Made by a program: the position numbers and the translations under genes | The notes under the pieces: generated by a model | What the model was told of the DNA's origin: nothing | Seen by the model: only the letters and a program-made list of their open reading frames with translations | The model's database searches: none | NCBI RefSeq assembly: GCF_017308975.1 | Contig: NZ_JADWPD010000002.1 | Span: forward strand, 248,001-312,000 | Reading direction: 5' to 3' | DNA: 64,000 nt | Source of the DNA: Amycolatopsis sp. MtRt-6 | GTDB lineage: Bacteria; Actinomycetota; Actinomycetes; Mycobacteriales; Pseudonocardiaceae | Shown here: piece by piece, positions 35,695 to 45,000 of the stretch | Position numbering within the stretch: position 1 is the stretch's first letter | How the letters are laid out: every line of letters begins with the position of its first letter

Positions 35695-36681
35695 TCACAG
35701 CTCGTGGACCGTCGTCTCGCCGGTGGTCACCAGCAACGCGCTCCACGCCGCGGCCGGGCTGATGTTGAGCAGCACCGCGCGGCCATCGAACTCCCCGGTC
35801 TCCCGGGCGCTCGAGAGGTTGAAGAACACGTCGTTGGGCCCGAGGTGGCCGTAGCGGGCCAGGTTGTCGAAGCACGCCTTCGCGATCGGGACACCGATCG
35901 CCTCCGACCAGTTCCGGAACGCGGCCGTGGACAGGTTCTGGGCGAGGCAGCAGGTGACATCGGCCGGGCTCAGGCCGTTGCGGTCGAGCAGGCGGGTGAC
36001 CAGCGCGCGCAGCCGGTTGCGGGTCTCCACGGCCAGCCGGAACGCATAGACCGCCGGATCGGTGCACTCCTCCCGCCAGCGCGCGAAGCCCTCGTCGCGG
36101 TACTCGACGCGGAACAGGTCCGCGTAGGCCCCGTTCGTCTCCAGCAGGATGTCCCGGATCCGCAGGTCTCCCTGCCGGCGCAGCAGGAGCGCGCCGCCGC
36201 TGTCGCCGTTGACCGTGACGGGGTGGCGGTACCGCCCCGGCGTGGCGGGCTTGCTCCCGTGCAGGACGAGCACGTTCGCCAGATCCGGGTCGGCGCGCAG
36301 CAGCCCGCTTGCCGCGAGCAGGGCCGGGGTGAGCGACGCGCAGCCGAGACCCCCCACCGAGAACGCCATCGCCCGGCCGGCGCCGAGCATCGCCTGCAGC
36401 CGGGTCGCTTCCGAACTGACCAGCGTCTGCGGCGCCCGCGGCTCCACCGTCAGGACGACGTCGACGTCATCCGCGTCGAGGCCCGCGCCGGCCAGCGCCC
36501 GCAGGCCCGCCCGGACGGCCAGCTCGGCCGCGGTGAGCGTGTCGTCGGCGGGCACCCGGTCGATGCCGAGCGCGGCGCAGGTCGCGCGTTCGGCGTCGGA
36601 CAGCGAGGCCAGCTCCGGCAGTTCGGCCACGGCGAGGGACGTCTCGGGCAGGTACCACGCCGACGCGGCGAGCGCGATCAC
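35695..36681 (-). CDS. KASIII-like (FabH/acyltransferase) enzyme with altered active site
   Basis: This 328-residue thiolase-fold protein resembles 3-oxoacyl-ACP synthase III. The nucleophile Cys114 is present in SVGGLGCASLTPALLAASGLL. The His of the FabH HQAN motif aligns with Leu246 in CCLAQNLSTAAF, and the Asn of YGNTS aligns with His279 in ARYGHLGPNDVFFN. The Cys-His-Asn triad is therefore not intact. KASIII relatives in natural-product clusters often transfer acyl groups to O or N, or start chains, rather than condense with malonyl-ACP. The start is a GTG at 36681 overlapping the KS-hybrid stop (GTGA). It is the last gene of the operon and could act in release or starter transfer. Confidence 0.75.
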   Translation of the reverse strand: MIALAASAWYLPETSLAVAELPELASLSDAERATCAALGIDRVPADDTLTAAELAVRAGLRALAGAGLDADDVDVVLTVEPRAPQTLVSSEATRLQAMLGAGRAMAFSVGGLGCASLTPALLAASGLLRADPDLANVLVLHGSKPATPGRYRHPVTVNGDSGGALLLRRQGDLRIRDILLETNGAYADLFRVEYRDEGFARWREECTDPAVYAFRLAVETRNRLRALVTRLLDRNGLSPADVTCCLAQNLSTAAFRNWSEAIGVPIAKACFDNLARYGHLGPNDVFFNLSSARETGEFDGRAVLLNISPAAAWSALLVTTGETTVHEL

Positions 36682-39600
36682 GCGCCGGGCAGCTCGGTGA
36701 AGGCGCCCAAGATCTCGTCGGCGAGCGCTTCGAGACGCTCCTGCCCGACACCGCCCGACACCGCCAGCCGCAGCGCACCGTCGCGCACCGCACTCGTGAC
36801 GACCAGCGGGAACCAGGACGCGACCGCGCGCTTGAGGTTCATCGACAGGTCCCAGCGGGTCCGCAGCAGGCGGACACCGGAGTCGAACGCCGAGGTGTCG
36901 CTCGGCCCGTGCAGGACCAGGACCTCGGGTTCGGGCAGGGCGCGCAGCTGCGCGGTGCCCGGCGTGTCCGGCGAGAGATGCCGCAGGATCCCGTAGCCGA
37001 CGCCGTCGTTCGGCACCGACCGCGCGCGGTCGGTGATCTCCGGCAGGCAGTCCCGGGCCGTGGTGCCCGGCCCGACCGGCAGCACCAGCGGGTGCAGGGT
37101 GGTGAACCAGCCCACCGACGGCCCGCGCCCGGCCAGCCGGTACGGGTTGGGGGTGGCTTCCCCCTCGGTCATCACGAAGGCGCTCGGCGCGTCCTGCCAC
37201 CGGGCCAGGCCGCAGGACACCGCGCACAGCGCCGCCTCCCGGCCGTCCGCGCCCCCGGCGGACAACAACGTGGCGACGGCGGGGTCGTCGAGGGTGCGGG
37301 CGGTGATGCCGTCGCCGGGCGAGCCGCCGATCGTTCCGGCGGCTCCCCCCGCCCGCAGGGTTGCCGTCCAGTAGGTCAGCTCGCCGGACAGCTCGTCCGA
37401 GACCGCCATCGCCCGCAGGTGCTCGGCCCATTCGCGCCACCGCGGCGGGCGCGGCACCGGGGCCGGGGCGCGGCCCGCGGTCAGGTCGGCAAGCAGCACG
37501 TCGAGGTCGTCGAGCACGACCACAGTGGACATGTTGTCGAAGACGAAGTGGTTGACCAGCAGGACGAGCAGGCCGCCGCGGGCGCGGCCGCGATCGTAGT
37601 GGCGGACGCGGAACAGCGGGCCGCGCGCGGGATCCATCTCGGCCTTCAGCGCCAGGCAGTCGTCCGCGACGATCCCGAGCTCCTCGTCGTCGCTCAACGG
37701 CGGGAGCACTTTCGCGTCGAACACGTCGGCCACGGTGACGTCCGCGACCTCGAGGCGGGCGCCCAGTGCGTTGCGCCGCAACCGGTAGCGCAGCGGCTCG
37801 TGCAGGGTCAGCAGGTGCCCGATCGCCGTCCGGATCGCGGCCGCGCCGATCTCGGGCGTGGTTTCCACGGTGTGCACGTCGACGAAGTCCCCGACGTCGT
37901 CCGGCAGCTGCCGCAGGAAGCTGAGCATGATCGGGGTCGGCGGGATCGCGCGAGGGGACTCGGGTGCGGCGGCGGCCGGGGAGACGGGCTGCACGGACGC
38001 GGACACCGGCGCCGGGCCGTCGACGACCGCGGCCCGCGCCAGCTCGGCGAGCGTGCGGCACTGCAGGAGCTGCTGCGGCGTGAAGTGGACGCCGTCCTTC
38101 GCCGCCCGCGCCGCCACCCGGACGCCGAGCACCGAATCGCCGCCGAGGTCGAAGAAGTTGTCCTCCGGCGAGACCGGGCCGGTGGCCAGCAGGTCCACGC
38201 AGAGCGCGGTGAGGACGCGTTCGGCGTGGGCGACGGTGTCATTGTCCACAAAGGAAGGTGCGGGCATGGCGGGCTCCCGGTGGGTGGTGGCGGGGACCGG
38301 CTCGCCGTCGACGGCCGGCAAGGTGTCGAGCGGGCGGCCGGGTTCGCGCAGCACGGCGTCGAGCAGACCGGGCAGCAGCCGGGCGAGTGCCTCCGCCGTC
38401 TCGCGGTCGAACAGGGCCGTCGCGTATTCGAAGTAGCCGTCCATCGGCCCGTCCTGCTGGTCGATGACGCCGACGGTGAGGTCGAACTTCGCGGTGCCGG
38501 GCGCGATCCCGGCGACCGTGCCGCTCTCCGAGAAGCGCGAGCACTCGAGACCGCCGAGTTCGGCGGTGTCCTGCGGGACGTTCTGGTAGGTGTAGCCGAC
38601 GTCGAACAGCGGCTGGCGGCCGGGATCGCGCGGCCCGCACACCGCGGAGACGATCTTCTCCAGGGGGATCTCTTCGTGGTCGAGGACCTGGGCGACGGTG
38701 TCCGCGCAGCGCCGGACGAGGTCGGTGAACGACAGCGAGCCCTCGACCCGGGTGCGGAACGGCGGCAGGTTGTTGAAGTACCCCATGAGGTCGTGCGTCG
38801 CCGGGTGCGTCCGGCCGGAGGTGGCCACGCCGACGACGACGTCGGTGAACCCGGCCCAGCGGTGCAGCAGGGCGTCGACGAGCGCGAGCATCGTGACGAA
38901 CGTCGTCACGCCGTGCTCGCGGCTGAACGCCCGGGCCGCCTCGGCCGCCGGTTCGGCGACGGAGAACTCCACGAGGCCGCCGTCGAAGGTCTGGACCGGC
39001 GGGCGCGGCCGGTCCAGCGGCAGCTGCGCGGCCGGCAGGCCGGCCAGCGCGGCACGCCAGAACCGCAGGCCGCGTTCGAGGGTCTCCCCCGTCAGCCGCT
39101 TCCGCTGCCAGGCCGCGAAGTCGGCGAACTGGAAGGGCAGCTCCGGCAGCTCGGGGGCCCGGCCGGCCAGGTGGGCCTGGTAGAGCTCGGTGAAGTCGCG
39201 GAAGAAGATCGTCGGCGACCAGCCGTCGAAGACGATGTGGTGGTAGGTCCAGAGCAGGACGTGGTCGTCGGCGGCCAGGCGCAGCAGGGTGATGCGCACC
39301 AGCGGGCCGGTGGCCAGGTCGAACGGGCGGACGGCTTCCTCGTCGGCCAGCTTGTGCGCCAGCGCGTCGCGCTCCGGTCCGGGCAGCGTGCTCAGGTCGT
39401 GCACCACGAGCCGGGGCCCGGGTTCGGCGAGACGGGTGAACGGCACGCCGTCGTCGTCGGGGACGCAGGTGCGCAGCACCTCGTGCCGGTCGAGCAGGTC
39501 CTGCACCGCGCCGGTGAGCGCGGCCTCGTCCAGCGGGCCGGTCAGCCGCAGGTCGTGCGGGATGTTGTAGAGCGCGGTGCCGGGGTTCAGCCGGTCGACG

Positions 39601-42074
39601 TACCACAGCTGTTCCTGGCCGGCGGACAGCGGCAGCGGCCCGCCGCGCGGGAGGACCTCGATGGCGGGCAGGTCGGCGCTCGGGCCGCGCTCGGCCCGGG
39701 CGGCGTGGATCCGGCCGGCGAAGGCCCGCACGGTCGGGTGGGCGTACAGGTCGGCGAAGGTCAGCTCGACGCCGAAGTCGCGTTCCATGGTGCGCAGCGC
39801 GGTGATCGCCGCGATGGACGTCCCGCCGAGGGCGAAGTAGTCGGCTTCCGCGGTGAGCTCGTCCTCGCCCAGCGCGCGGGCCCAGATCTCGGCGACCCGC
39901 CGCTCGGTGTCCCCGTCGGGCACCACGGCGGCCGGCGGTTCCGGCGCGCGGGTTTCGGCGGCCGGCGCGCCCGGCGGGCGGCACCAGCACCGGACGCTCT
40001 CCAGCGGGTACACCGGCGCTTCGATCCGCGGCACGGCCACGTCGGCGTAGTGGCGGTCCCAGTCGAGCCGGACACCGAGCCGGTAGAGCGACGCGACCTG
40101 CCGCAGCACCGCCCGCCGTCCGGCACCGGCGATCAGCTCGACGCAGCCGAGCTCGGGCGCCAGGCGGCGCATCGTCCGCGACAGCACGCCGCCGGTGCCC
40201 AGCTCGACCAGCACCGCGCCGTCCCGGACGAACCCGCGCACCGCCTCGGCAAGCCGGCCGGAGTCCAGTGCGGCGCCGACGTCCCGGCCCGCCGCGGCGG
40301 CCAGTCCGTCCGCATAGGACAGTTCGCCGCGGGCGATCCGCACGGACAGGTTGCCCGCGCCCGACCCGACGAGGTGGGTGTCGGGGATGCCCAGCGACCG
40401 GGCCAGCCGGTGCAGGGCGTGGTGCACGGCGACCAGCCGGGGGCCCGGCTCGTCGGGCAGCGGGACGGTGCCGAGGACCGGCCACGCCGCGCACAGCTCG
40501 GGCCAGAGCTCGGGTTCGACCCCGCCGTCACCGGAGAAGAGCAGCACCACCGGCGGGTCGTCCGCCGCGGGCGCGTCCGGGACGGCGGCCGACCGCAGGG
40601 CCGCGGCGAGGGCCTCGGGTTCGCCGGCGACGACGGCGACGCGGAACGGGTGGTCGTCGCGGCCCCGGTTCATCGCGTGCCCGATGGCGAGCACGCCGTG
40701 GCCGCTCCCTTCGGCGAACTTCGCGAGTTCGTCGCGGTAGCGGAGCAGTGCGGAAGCCGTCTTCGCCGAGACCGTCACCAGGTGCTCGGTTCCGGTTTCC
40801 TGGTCGGGCACCGGGGCCGGCGGGGCCTGTTCGACGACGGCGTGCACGTTGGTCCCGCTCAGCCCGAAGGAGCTGAGGCCCGCGCGCCGCGGCGCGTCGT
40901 CGTCCCACGGGCCGAACGCCGGGTTGACCCGCACCGGGCCGTCGAAGTCGATCAGCGGGTTGGGCGTCTCGAAGTGCGCGGTCGGGTACCGGACGCCGCG
41001 CCGCACGCTGAGCAGCACCTTGACCAGCCCGGCCACCCCGGCGGCGTTGTCGAGGTGGCCGATGTTGCCCTTGATCGAGCCGATCGCGCAGTGCGGGGTC
41101 GTCACGCCGGCGTCGAGGAACGCCTGGCGCAGCGCCTCGACTTCGACGACGTCGCCGAGCGGGGTGGCCGAGCCGTGGCATTCGACGTACCCGACGGTGG
41201 CCGCGTCGACGCCGGCGTCCCGCCAGGCCGCGGTGATCACCTCGGTCTGCGCCGCCCGGCTCGGCGCGCTCATGCTGGCCATCCGGTAGCCGTTGTGGTT
41301 GACCGCGATGCCCTTGAGCACCGCGTGCACGTGGTCGCCGTCGGCGAGCGCGGCGGGCAGCGGCTTGAGCACGACGATCCCGCCGCCTTCGCCGCCGACC
41401 GCGCCGGTGGCCTTCTCGTCGAACGGCCGGCACCGGCCCTCGGGCGACTCGACCCCGCGGACCGGGACGTGCCCGGCCTCCCGGATCGGCACCGGCCGCA
41501 CACTGATCCCGCCCGCCAGCGCCAGTTCCGCGGTCCCGCTGCGCAGCAGGGCGACGGCGTGGGCGATCGCGACCAGGCTGCCGCTGCACGCGGTGTCGAG
41601 GACGAGCGCCGGCCCGGTGAAGTCGTGGCGGTAGCTGATCCGCGCCGCGAGTGAAGCGGTCAGGATGCCGAGAATCTGCTGCGGGTCCTCCTCTTCGAAG
41701 AGGTCGTCGTAGTCGGAGCGCGAGCTGCCGAGCACGACGGCGGTGCGCGAGCCTCGCAGCGCCCGGGGCGCGTAGCAGGCGTTTTCGAGGGCTTCGTGGG
41801 CCAACTGCAGGATGAGCCGCTGGTGCGGGTCCATCCACGCGGCCTCGGCCGGCGGCACCCCGAAGAACCGGTGGTCGAACCGGTCGATCCGGTCGAGGTA
41901 GCCCATCGGCAGGTAGCCGGGGCCGTCCGCGAAGCCGGTTTCCCGCAGCCGCTCCGGATCGGGCTGCCCGACCACGTCGCGGCCCTCGGCGAGCAGCTCG
42001 TGCACGGCGTCCAGCCCGTGGGCGCCCGGCAGCAGGGCGGACACCCCGATGATCGCCACGTCGTCGTTGCGCAC
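36678..42074 (-). CDS. Hybrid PKS-NRPS: KS, degenerate AT, carrier, C, PCP, E-like domain
   Basis: This 1,798-residue megasynthase protein has these domains in order. The KS (about 1-425) has C163 in DTACSGSL, H300 in VECHGSATPLGD and H340 in KGNIGHL. An AT remnant (about 505-640) has VGSGAGN where GHSxG is expected, so the nucleophile Ser is Gly572. A first carrier has Ser753 in ALGGTS. A condensation domain (about 812-1240) has HHIVFDG at 945-951. A second carrier has Ser1314 in DLGGDS. The terminal epimerase/condensation-like domain (about 1375-1798) reads NHFVFDN at 1508-1514. No A, ER, KR or TE domain is seen. The GTG at 42074 is preceded by AGGAGGT spanning the stop of the NRPS gene. 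The extender unit may come from the hydroxymalonyl-ACP operon across the divergent promoter. Confidence 0.85.
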   Translation of the reverse strand: MRNDDVAIIGVSALLPGAHGLDAVHELLAEGRDVVGQPDPERLRETGFADGPGYLPMGYLDRIDRFDHRFFGVPPAEAAWMDPHQRLILQLAHEALENACYAPRALRGSRTAVVLGSSRSDYDDLFEEEDPQQILGILTASLAARISYRHDFTGPALVLDTACSGSLVAIAHAVALLRSGTAELALAGGISVRPVPIREAGHVPVRGVESPEGRCRPFDEKATGAVGGEGGGIVVLKPLPAALADGDHVHAVLKGIAVNHNGYRMASMSAPSRAAQTEVITAAWRDAGVDAATVGYVECHGSATPLGDVVEVEALRQAFLDAGVTTPHCAIGSIKGNIGHLDNAAGVAGLVKVLLSVRRGVRYPTAHFETPNPLIDFDGPVRVNPAFGPWDDDAPRRAGLSSFGLSGTNVHAVVEQAPPAPVPDQETGTEHLVTVSAKTASALLRYRDELAKFAEGSGHGVLAIGHAMNRGRDDHPFRVAVVAGEPEALAAALRSAAVPDAPAADDPPVVLLFSGDGGVEPELWPELCAAWPVLGTVPLPDEPGPRLVAVHHALHRLARSLGIPDTHLVGSGAGNLSVRIARGELSYADGLAAAAGRDVGAALDSGRLAEAVRGFVRDGAVLVELGTGGVLSRTMRRLAPELGCVELIAGAGRRAVLRQVASLYRLGVRLDWDRHYADVAVPRIEAPVYPLESVRCWCRPPGAPAAETRAPEPPAAVVPDGDTERRVAEIWARALGEDELTAEADYFALGGTSIAAITALRTMERDFGVELTFADLYAHPTVRAFAGRIHAARAERGPSADLPAIEVLPRGGPLPLSAGQEQLWYVDRLNPGTALYNIPHDLRLTGPLDEAALTGAVQDLLDRHEVLRTCVPDDDGVPFTRLAEPGPRLVVHDLSTLPGPERDALAHKLADEEAVRPFDLATGPLVRITLLRLAADDHVLLWTYHHIVFDGWSPTIFFRDFTELYQAHLAGRAPELPELPFQFADFAAWQRKRLTGETLERGLRFWRAALAGLPAAQLPLDRPRPPVQTFDGGLVEFSVAEPAAEAARAFSREHGVTTFVTMLALVDALLHRWAGFTDVVVGVATSGRTHPATHDLMGYFNNLPPFRTRVEGSLSFTDLVRRCADTVAQVLDHEEIPLEKIVSAVCGPRDPGRQPLFDVGYTYQNVPQDTAELGGLECSRFSESGTVAGIAPGTAKFDLTVGVIDQQDGPMDGYFEYATALFDRETAEALARLLPGLLDAVLREPGRPLDTLPAVDGEPVPATTHREPAMPAPSFVDNDTVAHAERVLTALCVDLLATGPVSPEDNFFDLGGDSVLGVRVAARAAKDGVHFTPQQLLQCRTLAELARAAVVDGPAPVSASVQPVSPAAAAPESPRAIPPTPIMLSFLRQLPDDVGDFVDVHTVETTPEIGAAAIRTAIGHLLTLHEPLRYRLRRNALGARLEVADVTVADVFDAKVLPPLSDDEELGIVADDCLALKAEMDPARGPLFRVRHYDRGRARGGLLVLLVNHFVFDNMSTVVVLDDLDVLLADLTAGRAPAPVPRPPRWREWAEHLRAMAVSDELSGELTYWTATLRAGGAAGTIGGSPGDGITARTLDDPAVATLLSAGGADGREAALCAVSCGLARWQDAPSAFVMTEGEATPNPYRLAGRGPSVGWFTTLHPLVLPVGPGTTARDCLPEITDRARSVPNDGVGYGILRHLSPDTPGTAQLRALPEPEVLVLHGPSDTSAFDSGVRLLRTRWDLSMNLKRAVASWFPLVVTSAVRDGALRLAVSGGVGQERLEALADEILGAFTELPGA

Positions 42075-42087
42075 CGGCGCCGACCTC

Positions 42088-45000
42088 CTAGAGCTCGTAG
42101 TCCTTCGGGGGGTTGAGGCCGCGGTCCACCGCCCGGCCCAGCGCGGCGAGCGTCGGGTGCTCCAGCATCAGGGCGAGCGCCCCGACGGTGGGGTTGTCGA
42201 ACAGCGCCCGCGGCGGCAGCGCAGCGCCGAAGTCCGCGCGCAGCCGGGCGGTGACCCGCAGGCACAGCAGCGAATCGCCACCGAGGGCGAAGAAGTCGTC
42301 GTTGACGCCGACCTGGTCGACGGAGAGCACCTCGGCCCAGATCCGGCTCAGCGCCCGTTCGGTCGCGGTGCGGGGCGCGAGGTAGGCGGGCCCGCTCTCG
42401 CCGGGTGCCGGGGCGTGCGGTTCGCCCGGGGGTGCACCCGGCCCGGCCGGCTCGGCCACGGCCGGCTCGGCCACGGCCGGCCGCGCGGACGGGCCGGCCG
42501 GGTCGCGCAGCAGGTCGACGAGCTCACCGACGAGGGTCTCGGCCGTGCCGCCGTCGAACAGCGCGGGGTCGTAGCCGAGCCGCAGCGTCAGCTGCTCGTC
42601 CTCGCGCGTGCCGCCGTGGGCGACGAGGGCCAACGGGTAGTTGGTGATCTCGATGGCGGTCAGCTCCGCCACGTGGAGTCCGCGCGCGGCGAGGCCGGCC
42701 GAATCGAAGGGGTAGTTCTCGAACACCACGATGCTGTCGAAGAGGCTCTCCCGGGCGGGCAGCCCGCTCCAGCGGCGCAGCGCCGCGAGCGAGACGTGCC
42801 CGAACCGGCGGGCCTCGGCCTGGTCGGCCTGCAACCGCCGGAACCAGGCCGGCCGGTCCCCCGCCTCGGACACGGTGACGCGGACCGGCACGGTGTTGAC
42901 GAACATCCCGACGATCGCGGCCACGCCGGGCAGCTCGGGCGGGCGGCCGGCCACCACCGCGCCGAAGCAGACGTCCGGATCGCCGCCGTGGCGGGCGAGC
43001 AGCCGCGCCCACGAGCCCTGCACGACCGCGTTGACCGTCAGCCGGTGGCGGCGGGCGAACGCGGCCAGCCGGGTGGAGTCCACAGCGGACAGCTTCCTGT
43101 CCACTGTGGACGTCGAGCGGGTGCGGTGGGCCCGGCCCGGCGGCCGGTCGAACGGCAGCCGGGTGGGCGTGAGACCGGCCAGTGCCTGCCGCCAGTGGGC
43201 TTCGAGGTGCTCACCGACGTCCTGCCGGGCCAGCCAGGCCAGGTGGTCGGCGAACGGACGTCTCCGCCGGACCGGCACGCCGGCGACGTGCGCCAGGACG
43301 TCGGTGAGTACCTCGAAGACGCTCCAGCCGTCGAGGATCACGTGGTGGAACGTCCAGAGCACCCGGATCCGGGCGCCGGCCAGCCGGATCAGGGTGACCC
43401 GCAGCAGCGGCGGCACCGCCGGGTCCAACCCCGCTTCGCGATCGGCGGCGAGCAGCGCGGCTTCGTCGTACGGGCCCGGATCGTGCACGGTCACCGGCAG
43501 GGTCACGGTCCGGTGCACGACCTGCACCGGTTCGCGCAGCCCGGTCCAGCGGACAGCGGTGCGCAGGGCGGGGATTTCCGCGACGGCCCGCCGCCAGGCC
43601 CGTTCGAGGACGGCGGGGTCGTCGACGCCGGCCAGGGTGAAGCAGATCTGCTCGAGGTAGGTGCCGGGTTCCGACAGGCTGTGGAACAGCATCCCGGCCT
43701 GCATCGGGGTCAGCGGGTAGACGTCCTCGACGTTGCGGCCGTCGCCGAGGAGCCGGTCGAGCTCCGCCTGGTCCACGGTGGCGAGCGGGAAGTCGGAGGG
43801 GGTGCCGCCGCCGGCGCCGGGTTCGGCGCAGTGGGCGGCGATTCCCCGCAGTGCCGCGAGCACGTCGGTGGCGAGGCGGGTGACCGTGTGATGTTCGTGC
43901 ACGCCCGGGGAGTAGGTCCACTCGAACTCGAGCTCGCCTTCGGCGGTGACAGCCGCGGTGACGTCGAACCGCGCGGTCCCGGTGACGTGGGGTGCGCGGC
44001 TCAGGCCGATCGCCGAGGGCGCGGAACGGAACAGTTCGCCGGTCTCCCGCCCGGCGTCGAAGCGGCCGAGGTAGTTGAACGCCGCCACCGGCCGGACCGC
44101 CGGCAACTCCGCTTTCCCGAGGTACCGCAGCGCCCCGTACCCCAGGCCGCGGTCCGGGATGGCCCGCAGGCACTCCTTCACCGACTTCAGCACCGCGCCC
44201 CAGCCGCCGTCCCGTGGCACCTCCACCGGACACGGGTACAGCGTCGTGAACCAGCCCACCGTCCGGGACAGGTCGACGTCGTCGAAGATGTCCTCGCGAC
44301 CGTGGCCTTCCAGCTCCAGCAGCACCCGGTCCCGGTCCAGCCACCCGCCGAGGACCCGGGCGAGCGCGCTCACCAGCACCTCGTCCATCCGCGTCCGGTA
44401 CGCGGCCGGGGTGTCGCGCAGCAGCGCCGCCGTCTCCTCCGCCCCCAGCCGGACCGTCACCGTGCGGGGCGGCCGCGGGTCGCCGTCGGGCCCCGCGCCC
44501 TCGACCGGCCTCCGCCAGTGCGCCAGCTGGTCGCCGAACCCGTGCCCGGCCAGCCGCCGGGACCAGTCGCCGAACGACGTGGTCCGTGGCGGCAGCTCCA
44601 CCGGTTGCCCGGCGCGGGCCGCGTGGTAGGCCGTGCGCAGGTCGGCGAGGAGGATCCGCCACGAGACGCCGTCCACGACCAGATGGTGGGCCGCCAGCAG
44701 CAGCCGCGAGCCGTCCAGGACCGCGGTGAACAACGCACCGCCGTCCAGCTCGAAGAAGTCCATAGTGGACGCCGGACCGGCGCGGAACGCCGCGATGGAC
44801 TCCGTGTACTCCTGCCGCCACTCGCCGCCGACGCGCCGGAAGCGCAGCCGGAGGGCGTCGTGGTGGGCGGCCAGCGCCTCGACGGCCGTGCGCAGTGCCG
44901 AGCGGTCGACGTCCGCGGCGAGCTCGGCCGACACCCACTGCGTGAAGTGGCCGGGGTGCTCGGTGACCGTCTCGAAGAACCAGTGCTGGATCGGCGACAG

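Noticed and set aside
36909..41654. A 1,581-codon plus-strand open frame opposite the KS-hybrid gene
   Set aside because: It has the same shadow pattern. The minus strand carries all the catalytic motifs.
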